64,000 nt of DNA from Psychrobium sp051201665. GTDB taxonomy: Bacteria; Pseudomonadota; Gammaproteobacteria; Enterobacterales; Psychrobiaceae. The notes below the pieces were generated by a model. That model did not search any database, was not told the DNA's origin, and saw only the letters and a program-made list of their open reading frames with translations. Made by a program: the position numbers and the translations under genes. Numbering within the stretch: position 1 is the stretch's first letter; each line of letters starts with the position of its first letter. The stretch is from positions 2,294,001 to 2,358,000 of the forward strand of contig NZ_CP179210.1 in the NCBI RefSeq assembly GCF_051201665.1, in the 5' to 3' direction. Below, piece by piece: positions 36,362 to 45,675 of the stretch.

Positions 36362-38782
36362 GTGTTTATTTCACTTTTCATTATTGCATTCATTTTTGGC
36401 TTGGGTACCCTCGCCTATAAACGTGCATCTTTAATTACTTTCACAGGCGCAATCACCCTTGCGTTATTTATCTTATCCTTAACCACTCACGTATCAACGT
36501 TGATTTGGTTACTGTTTATCGTTGTAGCAGTGCCATTAAACGTTACGTCATTTAGACAGCAATACATTAGTGTACATTTGCTAAAGATTTATCGCTCTAT
36601 CATGCCTGAAATGTCACGCACTGAAAAAGAAGCGATTGATGCAGGTACCACGTGGTGGGAAGCCGACTTATTTAAAGGCGCACCGGATTGGAAAAAAATG
36701 CATAACTACCCTGCTCCGCGCTTAAGCGCACAAGAGCAAGCATTTTTAGATGGTCCCGTTGAAGAAGCCTGTGCCATGGCCAATGAACATGAAATTTGTC
36801 ATGAAAAAGCAGACCTTCCAGCAAACCTTTGGCAGTTCCTAAAAGATAATGGCTTCTTTGCCATGATCATCAAGAAAAAATATGGTGGTTTAGAGTTTTC
36901 TGCTTATGCACAATCGCGTGTATTGCAAAAGCTGTCGGGCGTTAGCACTGTATTAGCATCGACTGTTGGTGTTCCTAATTCATTAGGTCCTGGCGAGCTG
37001 TTACAGCATTATGGTACTGACGAACAAAAAGATCATTATTTACCACGTCTCGCATCAGGTGATGAAATTCCGTGTTTTGCATTAACCAGCCCTGAAGCAG
37101 GTTCTGATGCTGGCGCAATTCCAGATCGCGGTGTAGTTTGTAAAGGACAGTGGAACGGCGAAGAAGTTCTGGGGATGCGTGTTACTTGGAACAAGCGTTA
37201 TATTACGCTAGCACCAGTAGCAACTGTGCTTGGTCTTGCCTTTAAACTTGATGATCCCGATGGATTGTTAGGGGACGAGAAAGAGTTAGGTATTACTTGT
37301 GCGCTTATTCCTACTGACATCGAAGGTGTTGAAACGGGCCGTCGTCATTTCCCATTAAACGTGATGTTCCAAAATGGACCAACACGTGGTGAAGATGTGT
37401 TCTTCCCACTTGATTTCATTATAGGTGGCCCTTCAATGGCTGGTCGTGGCTGGCAAATGCTGGTTGAATGTCTGTCTGTTGGTCGTGGTATTACCCTGCC
37501 ATCGAACAGTGCCGGTGGCGTAAAAACCCTAGCACTTGCAACTGGTGCTTACTCACGCATTCGTCGTCAATTTAAAATTGCCATTGGTAAAATGGAAGGT
37601 ATTGAAGAGCCATTAGCACGTATTGGTGGTAATGCTTATTTAATGGATGCTGTGACAACAATGACCACGGGTGCTATCGATTTAGGCGAGAAGCCATCGG
37701 TTGTATCAGCTATTGTAAAACTGCATTTAACCGACCGTATGCAAAGTTGTGTTATTGACGCAATGGACATTCACGGCGGTAGCGGTATTTGTTTAGGTCC
37801 AAATAACTACGTTGGTCGTGGTTATCAAGGTGCACCAATTGCTATCACCGTTGAAGGCGCAAATATCCTAACACGTTCATTAATCGTTTATGGTCAAGGC
37901 GCTATTCGCTGTCACCCTTATGTTCTTGCTGAACTTGATGCTGCTGGTCAAAAAGACGATCGTGTTGCATTAGAAGATTTCGATAACGCGGTATTTGGTC
38001 ATATTGGTTTCGCTATTAGTAACTTCTGTCGTAGCTTCTGGTTAGGCTTAACTAATAGCCGTTTTTCTACATCACCATTTAGTGATGACACTAAACGCTA
38101 TTACCAACACATGAACCGTTTTTCTGCAAACTTAGCGTTTTTGTCTGACGTTGCAATGGCGTGTTTAGGTGGAGAATTAAAACGTAAAGAGCGTATCTCT
38201 GCACGTTTAGGTGATATTTTAAGTCAGTTATACTTAACAAGTGCGACATTAAAGCGTTTTGATGATGAAGGTCGTCAGCAAGCTGATTTGCCATTTGTTC
38301 ATTGGGCTGCTCGTGACTCATTATTTAAAGCACAAACTGCATTAGATGAACTGTTACGTAACTTCCCAGTTAAATGGGTTGGCAAAGTATTGCGCGCTGT
38401 TATGTACCCTACTGGTATTACACTTGTTGCGCCGTATGATGAACTTGATCATGAAATCTCTAAGATTTTACAAACACCAAACATGACACGTGACCGTATT
38501 GGTGCTGGTCAATATTGGAAACCAACTGAGTTTAACGTGGTTGGTATTCAAGAGCAGACATTACGCGATGTCATTGATGCTGAAGCGATCATTGCTAAAA
38601 TCAGTAAAGCGTCTGGTAAGAAAGAACAACTTATTTTCTTAGACAAATTAGCTGACCAAGCACGTGCTGCTGGTTACATTAGTGAAGATGAAGCTGAGCA
38701 CTTACGCAAGACTGAAGTTGGCCGCTTAAAATCAATCAATGTTGATGATTTTGCACCGGAAGATTTAGTGGTAAAGAGCTAA
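36362..38782 (+). CDS. fadE: Acyl-CoA dehydrogenase FadE
   Basis: An 806-residue acyl-CoA dehydrogenase of the large membrane-linked FadE type (E. coli 814). It performs the first oxidation of fatty-acid beta-oxidation. The GTG start follows AGGAG at seven bases. Two or three hydrophobic helices occupy residues 1-75, then the flavin enzyme core: FALTSPEAGSDAGAIPD, VGRGITLPSNSAGG, and VEGANILTRSLIVYGQGAI, nearly as in E. coli. A FadR-like operator lies upstream and a strong terminator follows, so the gene is transcribed alone. Confidence 0.96.
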   Translation: MFISLFIIAFIFGLGTLAYKRASLITFTGAITLALFILSLTTHVSTLIWLLFIVVAVPLNVTSFRQQYISVHLLKIYRSIMPEMSRTEKEAIDAGTTWWEADLFKGAPDWKKMHNYPAPRLSAQEQAFLDGPVEEACAMANEHEICHEKADLPANLWQFLKDNGFFAMIIKKKYGGLEFSAYAQSRVLQKLSGVSTVLASTVGVPNSLGPGELLQHYGTDEQKDHYLPRLASGDEIPCFALTSPEAGSDAGAIPDRGVVCKGQWNGEEVLGMRVTWNKRYITLAPVATVLGLAFKLDDPDGLLGDEKELGITCALIPTDIEGVETGRRHFPLNVMFQNGPTRGEDVFFPLDFIIGGPSMAGRGWQMLVECLSVGRGITLPSNSAGGVKTLALATGAYSRIRRQFKIAIGKMEGIEEPLARIGGNAYLMDAVTTMTTGAIDLGEKPSVVSAIVKLHLTDRMQSCVIDAMDIHGGSGICLGPNNYVGRGYQGAPIAITVEGANILTRSLIVYGQGAIRCHPYVLAELDAAGQKDDRVALEDFDNAVFGHIGFAISNFCRSFWLGLTNSRFSTSPFSDDTKRYYQHMNRFSANLAFLSDVAMACLGGELKRKERISARLGDILSQLYLTSATLKRFDDEGRQQADLPFVHWAARDSLFKAQTALDELLRNFPVKWVGKVLRAVMYPTGITLVAPYDELDHEISKILQTPNMTRDRIGAGQYWKPTEFNVVGIQEQTLRDVIDAEAIIAKISKASGKKEQLIFLDKLADQARAAGYISEDEAEHLRKTEVGRLKSINVDDFAPEDLVVKS

Positions 38783-38810
38783 CTTAGTAACGCGGTAATA
38801 TTTGAATTCA

Positions 38811-38836
38811 AAGGGCTAGTTTTACTAGCCCTTTTT
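38811..38836 (+). terminator. Terminator of fadE
   Basis: AAGGGCTAGT and ACTAGCCCTT form a perfect ten-base stem with a three-base loop, followed by a T tract. It lies 28 bases after the fadE stop. Confidence 0.92.
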
Positions 38837-39196
38837 GTTTGGCAATAGTAACTACTTTGACTTTCATTGCATTTAGGGTCAACTAAACAGCATCAATGCC
38901 GCTGTCTGTTATCGGATTATCAATCTCTCGTCGCGTCAAATCCAATACGATCAAATATCTTCGTAGGCAATATATCATGGAGATCGATGAATGGTGATTT
39001 AAGGACTGACTAAGTCACATCTGAGCCCTGCGTTTCCATCAACATATTTATACAGAACACGGACGAGCCCTTCTTTAAAGTTAAGCATAGTCTCAGCTCT
39101 GTTGATGCATGCTTAGTAGTATAAAGACATTAACGCCTTTTAAATTGGCTGACAATGGGATTACTGTGAGCACTACCTATGAAAAAGAATGTAATA
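38837..39196. other. Gene-free stretch before the tRNA array
   Basis: No gene is supported here. The minus strand holds a 29-codon frame (MLNFKEGLVRVLYKYVDGN onward) ending near 39000 and a few short peptides, with no recognisable family. It may be the remains of a decayed gene. The right part joins a composite of MITE repeats. Confidence 0.4.
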
Positions 39197-39461
39197 TCAA
39201 TTCCATTACTTAGGTGCTCTCGTTGTGCTTAGGAAGAATTAACTAGAACAAGGCACTCGATTGAGTAATAGCTGGCTATTAGGATTGAGAGCAACGCCAT
39301 TTTAGTTAATTTTAACAAGTACAAGTGGGCAAATATTTAATGCAATTGGTATAACTAGAACAAGGCACTCGATTGAGTAATAGCTTGTATTGGGATTGAG
39401 AGCAACGCAGTTATTGTAAATTCTAGCAAGCACAAGTGGTTAGTTATTCAATGGAATTGGT
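39197..39461 (-). repeat. Composite of two overlapping MITE-like copies (variants C and A)
   Basis: The stretch begins like variant C (CAATTCCATTACTTAGGTG), passes into variant A sequence that ends in a perfect GCAATTGGT at 39350, then repeats AACTAGAACAAGGCACTCGA and continues as variant C to GGAATTGGT at 39461. The same internal segment therefore occurs twice, about 110 bases apart. Recombination or nested insertion between related copies explains this best. Confidence 0.75.
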
Positions 39462-39612
39462 ATAAGTACGACTCGGATTGAAGAGCAATTAGATCACTTT
39501 ACTCTTTCGTGAGGAACTCTCACCAAACATTATGAAAATGAGCTACGCAGTGAGATGTGCATATCAAAAGAACGTATTAAGAACTACCATAAAATGATGA
39601 CTTTTAGACATA

Positions 39613-39640
39613 AAAAAACCAGCACTAAGGCTGGCGTTTT
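39613..39640 (-). terminator. Terminator of the tRNA-Asp operon
   Basis: On the minus strand CCAGC-CTTAGT-GCTGG is followed by seven T residues. It lies about 25 bases after the last tRNA-Asp gene and also has T residues on the plus-strand side. Confidence 0.85.
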
Positions 39641-39666
39641 TTATTAGATATCGCATTGAACGGTGT

Positions 39667-39743
39667 TGGCGGAGTGGACGGGACTCGAACCCGCGACCCC
39701 CGGCGTGACAGGCCGGTATTCTAACCAACTGAACTACCACTCC
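39667..39743 (-). tRNA. tRNA-Asp (GUC), copy 5 in transcription order
   Basis: A 77-base tRNA with encoded CCA. On the minus strand it reads GGAGTGGTAGTTCAGTTGGT, with anticodon GTC in CCTGTCACG, and a TTCGAGTCC T-loop. It closely resembles E. coli tRNA-Asp. It is the last of the array. Confidence 0.97.
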
Positions 39744-39781
39744 ACAACTGTGAACCGTAGAACGATTATCTATAACATGAT

Positions 39782-39858
39782 TGGCGGAGTGGACGGGACT
39801 CGAACCCGCGACCCCCGGCGTGACAGGCCGGTATTCTAACCAACTGAACTACCACTCC
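39782..39858 (-). tRNA. tRNA-Asp (GUC), copy 4
   Basis: Identical in sequence to the neighbouring copies, 77 bases with encoded CCA and GTC anticodon. It is separated by 38 bases from the last copy. Confidence 0.97.
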
Positions 39859-39961
39859 ACACATCGTGTTATTGCTGTTTTAGATTAAGCTAATCAATAA
39901 TTTAATTACTTGTCACCAGCGCATAAATACATAACTTAACCTCAAACTTAAAAGAAGAAAT

Positions 39962-40038
39962 TGGCGGAGTGGACGGGACTCGAACCCGCGACCCCCGGCG
40001 TGACAGGCCGGTATTCTAACCAACTGAACTACCACTCC
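39962..40038 (-). tRNA. tRNA-Asp (GUC), copy 3
   Basis: Identical 77-base copy with encoded CCA. The 103-base spacer after it is the longest in the array and holds no visible gene. Confidence 0.97.
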
Positions 40039-40084
40039 GCATTAATAAAACCTAAGTTCTACATCGCTTCTTTTTACATTGTAT

Positions 40085-40161
40085 TGGCGGAGTGGACGGG
40101 ACTCGAACCCGCGACCCCCGGCGTGACAGGCCGGTATTCTAACCAACTGAACTACCACTCC
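40085..40161 (-). tRNA. tRNA-Asp (GUC), copy 2
   Basis: Identical 77-base copy with encoded CCA and GTC anticodon, 27 bases after copy 1 and 46 bases before copy 3. Confidence 0.97.
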
Positions 40162-40188
40162 GCAAACAATGCGACACTACTCTAAAAT

Positions 40189-40265
40189 TGGCGGAGTGGA
40201 CGGGACTCGAACCCGCGACCCCCGGCGTGACAGGCCGGTATTCTAACCAACTGAACTACCACTCC
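40189..40265 (-). tRNA. tRNA-Asp (GUC), copy 1, promoter-proximal
   Basis: First of five identical copies behind a strong promoter at 40318-40346. 77 bases with encoded CCA; acceptor GGAGTGG pairs with CCACTCC. Confidence 0.97.
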
Positions 40266-40317
40266 GCAATCTAGTGGAAACAAACTTTGTTAGCCCGTCT
40301 CCTTGAGTGCGGGGTGG

Positions 40318-40346
40318 ATAATACGTATCCCCCCCAAATGAGTCAA
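40318..40346 (-). promoter_or_regulatory. Promoter of the tRNA-Asp array
   Basis: On the minus strand TTGACT (40346-40341) and TATTAT (40323-40318) are 17 bases apart. The -10 box is followed by a GC-rich discriminator CCACCCCGC, a feature of stable-RNA promoters under stringent control. The first tRNA starts about 50 bases downstream. Confidence 0.85.
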
Positions 40347-40420
40347 CCAGTTTTTTTAATAAGTTTGTTTTTTTCGTTTAACCGCTGAAATTTACGTCAA
40401 AAAAAGCAATATTTGAGCAA

Positions 40421-41773
40421 CTATTTCTTTTTCTTAGACTCTTTGTCTTTTTTATCTTCTTTTTTGTCTTTCTTTTTATCGTCTTTACCCCCATCGGCGT
40501 CTTCTTTTGGCACTTTAGGCTTCTTCTTACGTAAGAATAACCACATCAATAGCGCACCTAACAATAAAACCAGTACATTGACCATGACAATGATAATAAT
40601 TAGCGACTTTTCTTCATCTGCTTTCTGTTGGGCTGCTTTACGACGTTTAAGCAATTGCTCTCGTTTAAACTTTGCCTTACGAGCTTTATCAGCTTCGATT
40701 TTCAGCGCTTTTACTTCTTTAGCTGCTGGCACATCAATCTTAACCTTCATTTGTTCAATGCTATATTTGAACTCACGACCATCAAGCGTTGTACCAAAGA
40801 CTTCGAGGTCAATTTTATAACGACCTGGCTTTTGGACATTTTCGAGGCGTAATAGATGCGTCGGAGCAAGATTACTGACGCTTAAATGCTCTTTCGTATC
40901 ATCCGGATGATGAACAATAACTTGTAGAGCCATTTGTGACATATCGACAGCTTGTTCATTAGTAATAAAGCGCAGTGCATATTGACCATCAATGGCTGCT
41001 GATATCAAATCGACTTTAACAGGTTGGGGGCGCAAATATAATGGCTGCGAATATTCGCGCTCAAACACTTTATTACCACCGCGCACTAATAAGGTATATG
41101 GACCGTTAGGTTTGTCTAAATCTAATCGCCCCGTAAATACGCCATCACCGCGTCGCTCATCTAAACCTTGCCCATCATCAATGTATTGACCGATGGTAAA
41201 GGTTCCTGCCCCAAAATTTGGCGCTGATGAATCAGTGGTGCTTCGCAAAAAAACCTGAAGCTTAATTAAGTCATCAACCCGGCCAAGTGCTAACAGTTTA
41301 TTATTGAATTCAATACGTGCTGTTAACTTAACAACTTCTCCCACGAACAACTCGCTAGGAAATTCATTAACCTTAAGGGCAAGTGACGTCGCGAGTCGAA
41401 TTTCACTACTTGGCAATATATCGCCGACAATTTGCCACGGGCCTATCATCGGTTGTTTTATTTCAATCATGTCGCCAGCATTTGCATCAACCCACTTCAC
41501 GCCTTCGACGGCTCTGGTTGCATACAACTTACTGCCGTCAGGTCGTACAAGAATAATGGGCGCTGAGCCTGGTTTACGCTCAATGATAAATACCAACGCG
41601 TCAACGGCTTGGTCGACACGAAAACGATTCGACAACAATTTTATCTTTTGCTGCGACGCATCATCTTGTGGATTGAAGTTATTCGCTTTTGCTGGCAAAA
41701 CGACGCTTGCACAGATTAATCCGATTAAAAATAATTGTCGAAACACCCTAAAATTCCTTTCTATCAAATACAT
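40421..41773 (-). CDS. TIGR03503-type membrane-anchored protein
   Basis: A 450-residue protein found next to dnaQ in Alteromonadales and Vibrionales; I place it in TIGR03503 from memory. A signal peptide (LFLIGLICASVVLPAKA) is followed by an Ig-like/beta-rich extracytoplasmic part containing VDALVFIIERKPGSAPIILV and GDGVFTGRLDLDKPNGPYTL. Near residues 392-416 comes a transmembrane helix, then a short cytoplasmic tail made almost wholly of Lys, Asp and Glu. The architecture recalls proteins with a von Willebrand-like or sensor role, but the function is unknown. It starts only nine bases after dnaQ and is probably cotranscribed with it. Confidence 0.82.
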   Translation of the reverse strand: MYLIERNFRVFRQLFLIGLICASVVLPAKANNFNPQDDASQQKIKLLSNRFRVDQAVDALVFIIERKPGSAPIILVRPDGSKLYATRAVEGVKWVDANAGDMIEIKQPMIGPWQIVGDILPSSEIRLATSLALKVNEFPSELFVGEVVKLTARIEFNNKLLALGRVDDLIKLQVFLRSTTDSSAPNFGAGTFTIGQYIDDGQGLDERRGDGVFTGRLDLDKPNGPYTLLVRGGNKVFEREYSQPLYLRPQPVKVDLISAAIDGQYALRFITNEQAVDMSQMALQVIVHHPDDTKEHLSVSNLAPTHLLRLENVQKPGRYKIDLEVFGTTLDGREFKYSIEQMKVKIDVPAAKEVKALKIEADKARKAKFKREQLLKRRKAAQQKADEEKSLIIIIVMVNVLVLLLGALLMWLFLRKKKPKVPKEDADGGKDDKKKDKKEDKKDKESKKKK

Positions 41774-41782
41774 GAAATTGGC

Positions 41783-42514
41783 TTAATCAAGCCACTTACA
41801 ACTGCCGCCTTTGGCAACGACAACATCAAGTCGTTCTTGGTGCGCGTTTAGCTCACTATCGCTAGCATTAAGCACATTTAATACCAATGATGGATCAAGG
41901 TTAATTTTGCCGCCTGAACTTTGCGCGTCTGAATCGCCAACATTGGTCAAATTCAGTTTTGTTTGACCACCTGTCATTGCTAGATAAACGTCAGCTAAAA
42001 TCTCAGCATCAAGTAATGCGCCGTGAAGCTCACGTGATGAGTTGTCGATTCCATAACGTTTACATAACGCATCAAGGCTATTACGTTGCCCTGGATGCAT
42101 TTCCTTTGCCATAACCAAGGTATCTAAAATGCCGCTCATTTGAGCGGTTTTAGCAATTCCACGATTAAGTAAATCAAACTCGTAATCCATGAAGCCGACA
42201 TCAAATGGCGCGTTATGGATAACTAATTCCGCACCGCTGATAAAGTCAATAAACTCATCAGCCACTTGCGAAAACGTGGGTTTATCGCGTAAAAACGCGT
42301 CGCTAATACCATGAACTTCAAACGCTTCAGGATCCACTAAACGGTCAGGCTTAATGTAGACGTGATAATGACGACCAGTTAAGCGGCGATTAATTACTTC
42401 AACACAACCAATTTCGATGATTTTATGATTTAAATAAATTGGTCCGCCAGCTTGGTTCATACCCGTTGTTTCGGTATCCAATACAACTTGGCGCTTATAA
42501 CTCGATGTGCTCAT
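41783..42514 (-). CDS. dnaQ: DNA polymerase III epsilon subunit (3'-5' proofreading exonuclease)
   Basis: DnaQ proofreads the replicative polymerase core. The ATG at 42514 (MSTSSYKRQVVLDTETTG) is preferred over GTG two codons upstream because AAGGAAG lies seven bases away. The DEDDh exonuclease residues are Asp13 and Glu15 in LDTETTG, Asp105 in NAPFDVGFMD, His164 and Asp169 in HGALLDAE. A C-terminal tail after about 185 would bind polymerase alpha. In E. coli rnhA lies beside dnaQ; here a yafS-like gene lies upstream on the same strand, with no rnhA between. Confidence 0.96.
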   Translation of the reverse strand: MSTSSYKRQVVLDTETTGMNQAGGPIYLNHKIIEIGCVEVINRRLTGRHYHVYIKPDRLVDPEAFEVHGISDAFLRDKPTFSQVADEFIDFISGAELVIHNAPFDVGFMDYEFDLLNRGIAKTAQMSGILDTLVMAKEMHPGQRNSLDALCKRYGIDNSSRELHGALLDAEILADVYLAMTGGQTKLNLTNVGDSDAQSSGGKINLDPSLVLNVLNASDSELNAHQERLDVVVAKGGSCKWLD

Positions 42515-42595
42515 TAACACACTTCCTTAAACAAAAACATTAATTGGGGTTAGTCTATCAACTCAACCACACAAATTCATTAACAACGACTTGAA

Positions 42596-43339
42596 CTACT
42601 TAATTTGTTTCTGGTTGGACTGCATGCTGGTAATAGGATTTAGCAACGGCGGACTATGCATAGCCCAGCGCGGTTTAACGGGGGTTAACGGACGCACGAG
42701 TTTTTTCGCCATAATGCAGTAAAAACTACCAATGCCAGGTACATTATGAGACAAAAACGACTGTAAATAGCGGGTGTAATGCGGTTTAAGCAGTAAGCTA
42801 GAGTACACAAGCTTTTGCGATGCAACTACTTTAAACCCTAACACAGCAAGCCAATCTTGAACGCGGGCTTGAGAATACAGTCGACCATTAAACGGATATT
42901 TATGACTGAGCTGCGGATTAAGACTCATTAACCCTAGTGAACTAAACGGATTAATACCAATGATAAGTATATGCCCACCAGCAACTGTCACGCGGTTTAT
43001 CTCACGTAATAACTGGTGAGGATTATGGTGAAAATTAAGGCTCAATGCCAAAATAGACGCGTCAATACTTGATTCAAGTAGCGGTAGACGAGATAAGTCA
43101 GCCACCACATCTGCACCACCGCCGGGTGCTATGCCAAATTGATGCTTAATAAGACACTTGTCGGTGTTTAGCTGATGACTTAATGCACCCACTTTTAAGA
43201 GATGATAGCCAAAGATATGGGATAGCCACGGGGCAATAGCTTGCTCTACATTATCTTTAAGCCAATCGCCTTGGGCAATATCTTGCCAGCCACTGGGCGC
43301 TAATACACGGTGATTACTAAATGCAGGCTTAAAAAACAC
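42596..43339 (-). CDS. YafS-like SAM-dependent methyltransferase
   Basis: A 247-residue class I methyltransferase-like protein resembling E. coli YafS, which is encoded near dnaQ there too. The domain shows GIAPGGGADVVADLSRLPLL and SIDASILALSLNFHHNPHQL, then REINRVTVAGGHILIIGINP, typical motif IV-V positions. The glycine-rich motif I is poorly conserved. Substrate unknown. It lies 81 bases upstream of dnaQ on the same strand. Confidence 0.82.
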   Translation of the reverse strand: MFFKPAFSNHRVLAPSGWQDIAQGDWLKDNVEQAIAPWLSHIFGYHLLKVGALSHQLNTDKCLIKHQFGIAPGGGADVVADLSRLPLLESSIDASILALSLNFHHNPHQLLREINRVTVAGGHILIIGINPFSSLGLMSLNPQLSHKYPFNGRLYSQARVQDWLAVLGFKVVASQKLVYSSLLLKPHYTRYLQSFLSHNVPGIGSFYCIMAKKLVRPLTPVKPRWAMHSPPLLNPITSMQSNQKQIK

Positions 43340-43400
43340 AGACTAAGTCGCTCTTTTTATTAAACAATAGCACTAAGATATCGCAAATCTCACTAAATCG

Positions 43401-43980
43401 CTACTCACCATTAATCGTAATGACAAGTGCTCTGCTGCCACCCTGATCGCGATGCTCACACAAATAGATTCCCTGCCAAGTGCCTAGGTTTAATCGGTCA
43501 TTATACCAATTGCATTAAATATTTGCCCACTTGTACTTGTTAAAATTAACTAAAATGGCGTTGCTCTCAATCCTAATAGCCAGCTATTAGTCAATCGAGC
43601 GCCTTGTTTTAGCTGATTTTCTCTACGCACAACAAGATCACTTACTTAATGCAATTGGTATTACTCACGGGGATTGACTGATTAACACCGATGATAGTGG
43701 ACTTTATATGTGCAGGCATGTCATCATTACCTTCATAAGTATGTTCATAATATGGCGCATTTTCCGGCACAAAATGATTAAAATGCGCTTCCATATCACT
43801 ACGTACAGTGAAATCAGCATTTTAATTTAACGTTAGTGACGCCGATGTATGCTTGATAAATACGTTTACTAGTCCAAACGATAAGTCAGCGAGCTCTGGT
43901 ATAGCACGCTCAATCTCATTAGTAATGAGATGAAAACCACGTTTTCTCGGTGCCAACGTAATCTCTCTTTGTATCCACAT
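43401..43980 (-). pseudogene. yjbQ: Broken yjbQ (UPF0047 family)
   Basis: The protein starts MWIQREITLAPRKRGFHLIT at 43980 and resembles YjbQ throughout, including HTSASLTLN and YEHTYEGNDDMPAHIKS. Two lesions are visible. Where the family has LNENAD, the codon after LN is TAA, a likely Glu-to-stop change. A MITE then interrupts the gene after IPVSN; removing it with one 5-bp copy joins in frame to DRLNLGTWQGIYLCEH and the normal C-terminus. YjbQ-family proteins have thiamine-phosphate synthase-like activity in some species, but this copy should be inactive. Confidence 0.92.
43505..43659 (+). mobile_element. MITE-like repeat, variant A (155 bp), inside yjbQ
   Basis: Full-length copy, identical by eye to that at 26142. 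Flanks are ATTAT and ATTAC, so the 5-bp duplication has one mismatch. The insertion site lies in the conserved YjbQ coding sequence, showing the element moves into genes as well as between them. Confidence 0.93.
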
Positions 43981-44016
43981 AATTTTTCTCATAAACATTA
44001 ATGGCTCGAGTAAAAC

Positions 44017-44050
44017 AAAAAAGCCTCAACACAGCAAGCGTGTTGAGGCT
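44017..44050 (-). terminator. Terminator of the bkd operon
   Basis: AGCCTCAACA (44022-44031) and TGTTGAGGCT (44041-44050) form a perfect ten-base stem; on the minus strand it is followed by six T residues. It lies 34 bases after the E2 stop codon. Confidence 0.93.
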
Positions 44051-44083
44051 AATTAACTACTACTTATTTTAATAAGTCACCTA

Positions 44084-45625
44084 CTATGACATCGCCATCA
44101 TCATAGAGCTTGGATTCTCAAGGTATGATTTCCACAAGTTACAGAAGCGAGCAATGGTTCCGCCATCAATAACGCGGTGATCGCCTGACCAGCTCACGTT
44201 CATAATTTGACGAGCAACCACATTACCAGCGTCATCAAAACGTGGCAGTTTTTGCAGTTTACCCAGCGCGACAATCGCCACTTCCGGCTTATTGATAATT
44301 GGGGTTGCAATGGTTCCACCAAGTGCACCAATATTTGAAATGGTAATGGTGCCATGTTTCATGTCATCTTGTGCCAGTCGGCCAGCACGTGCTGCATCTG
44401 TTAAACGTGTTACTTCGTTCGCTACATCAACAATAGATAGGTTTTGGACATGTTTGATGTTTGGCACTAATAAACCAACTTTACTATCAACCGCCATGCC
44501 TATATTGTGCTGGCTAAAGAATTGCAGTTCACTAGCATCACTGGTTAATTGACTATTAAGTACTGGGTACTCTTTAATCGCCAGTGATAGCGCTTTAATG
44601 AAAAACGGCATCATGGTGAGTTTTACACCCTGCTCTTTATAAGCGTCTTTCATACCGCCGCGCAGTGCAATGAGCTCTGTTAGATCAATTTCTTCACTAT
44701 AGGTAAAATGAGGAATCGTGCTCACCGAATCGACCATTTGACGAGCCATGGCCGCCTTGATACCACGTATCGGCTCAACACTGGCCACATGATTGGCAGC
44801 AACATCTCCACCAATCACAGTGGTTGGCACCGTTGCTGTCTCTGCGACTGAACTAACCGGCACTTCAACAACAGACGGCGCTAATAAGTCACTCTTATAA
44901 ACACGACCATTTTTACCTGAACCTTTAACCTGCGTTAAATCGATATTCATCTCTCGTGCAACACGGCGCACTGCAGGACTCGCAATAGCTTTCTTGTTGT
45001 TGCCAGTATTATCAGTATTAACAACAGGCGCTGCGGCTCGTTTAGTGTCGGCTACCGGTGCAACAGTCGCACTAACCTCACCTTCACAACGATAACTAAA
45101 CAGCGGCGCATGAACTTTAGCGACGCCGCCCTTTTTAGTAAACAGCTCACTGACGATGCCATTTTCCATCGCAGGAATTTGCACTAACGCTTTGTCGGTC
45201 ATCACGTCACAAATTGGTTGGTCTTCTTGAATTTCATCACCAACAGCCACTAACCATTCAACCACCTCACACTCAACAATGCCTTCGCCAATGTCAGGTA
45301 ATAGAAATTCTTTGGTGATTTGCCCCGTTGTTACCGCTGGTGCAGCAGTTTGAGCAACTTCTTGCACTGGTGCAGGGGCGACTTCATCGTCAGGCTGAAT
45401 TTCAAACAAGGGTGCGTGAACTTTCGCGATTTCACCTTTCTTATGATAAAGACGAGTGATAACACCAGTATGCATTGATGGAATTTGTACCAATGCTTTA
45501 TCGGTCATTACATCTGCTACCGCTTGATCTTCTTCAACGCGGTCACCTTCGTTTACAAGCCATTCAACAAGTTCACACTCGATGATACCTTCACCAATAT
45601 CTGGTAATAAAAAATCTTGTGCCAT
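44084..45625 (-). CDS. bkdB: Branched-chain 2-oxoacid dehydrogenase E2 (dihydrolipoyl acyltransferase)
   Basis: A 513-residue E2 with two lipoyl domains; lipoyl lysines are Lys43 and Lys145, each in MTDKALVQIP. A peripheral subunit-binding domain lies at about 215-250 (ASPAVRRVAREMNIDL), then the catalytic domain with the His483/Asp487 motif SGDHRVIDGGT. Together with the two E1 genes just upstream it should form the complex that converts branched-chain 2-oxoacids to acyl-CoA. Substrate class is inferred from family resemblance. The E3 (lipoamide dehydrogenase) gene is not in the operon, so a shared E3 must be encoded elsewhere. Confidence 0.92.
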   Translation of the reverse strand: MAQDFLLPDIGEGIIECELVEWLVNEGDRVEEDQAVADVMTDKALVQIPSMHTGVITRLYHKKGEIAKVHAPLFEIQPDDEVAPAPVQEVAQTAAPAVTTGQITKEFLLPDIGEGIVECEVVEWLVAVGDEIQEDQPICDVMTDKALVQIPAMENGIVSELFTKKGGVAKVHAPLFSYRCEGEVSATVAPVADTKRAAAPVVNTDNTGNNKKAIASPAVRRVAREMNIDLTQVKGSGKNGRVYKSDLLAPSVVEVPVSSVAETATVPTTVIGGDVAANHVASVEPIRGIKAAMARQMVDSVSTIPHFTYSEEIDLTELIALRGGMKDAYKEQGVKLTMMPFFIKALSLAIKEYPVLNSQLTSDASELQFFSQHNIGMAVDSKVGLLVPNIKHVQNLSIVDVANEVTRLTDAARAGRLAQDDMKHGTITISNIGALGGTIATPIINKPEVAIVALGKLQKLPRFDDAGNVVARQIMNVSWSGDHRVIDGGTIARFCNLWKSYLENPSSMMMAMS

Positions 45626-45675
45626 GATTATTCCTCAATACACATTTACGCTTTAGCTGGCGTATTGGTTAATTA

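Noticed and set aside
39961..40185. 74-residue frame in the tRNA array reading MAEWTGLEPATPGVTGRYSN
   Set aside because: It is the antisense of tRNA-Asp genes, a well-known false ORF.
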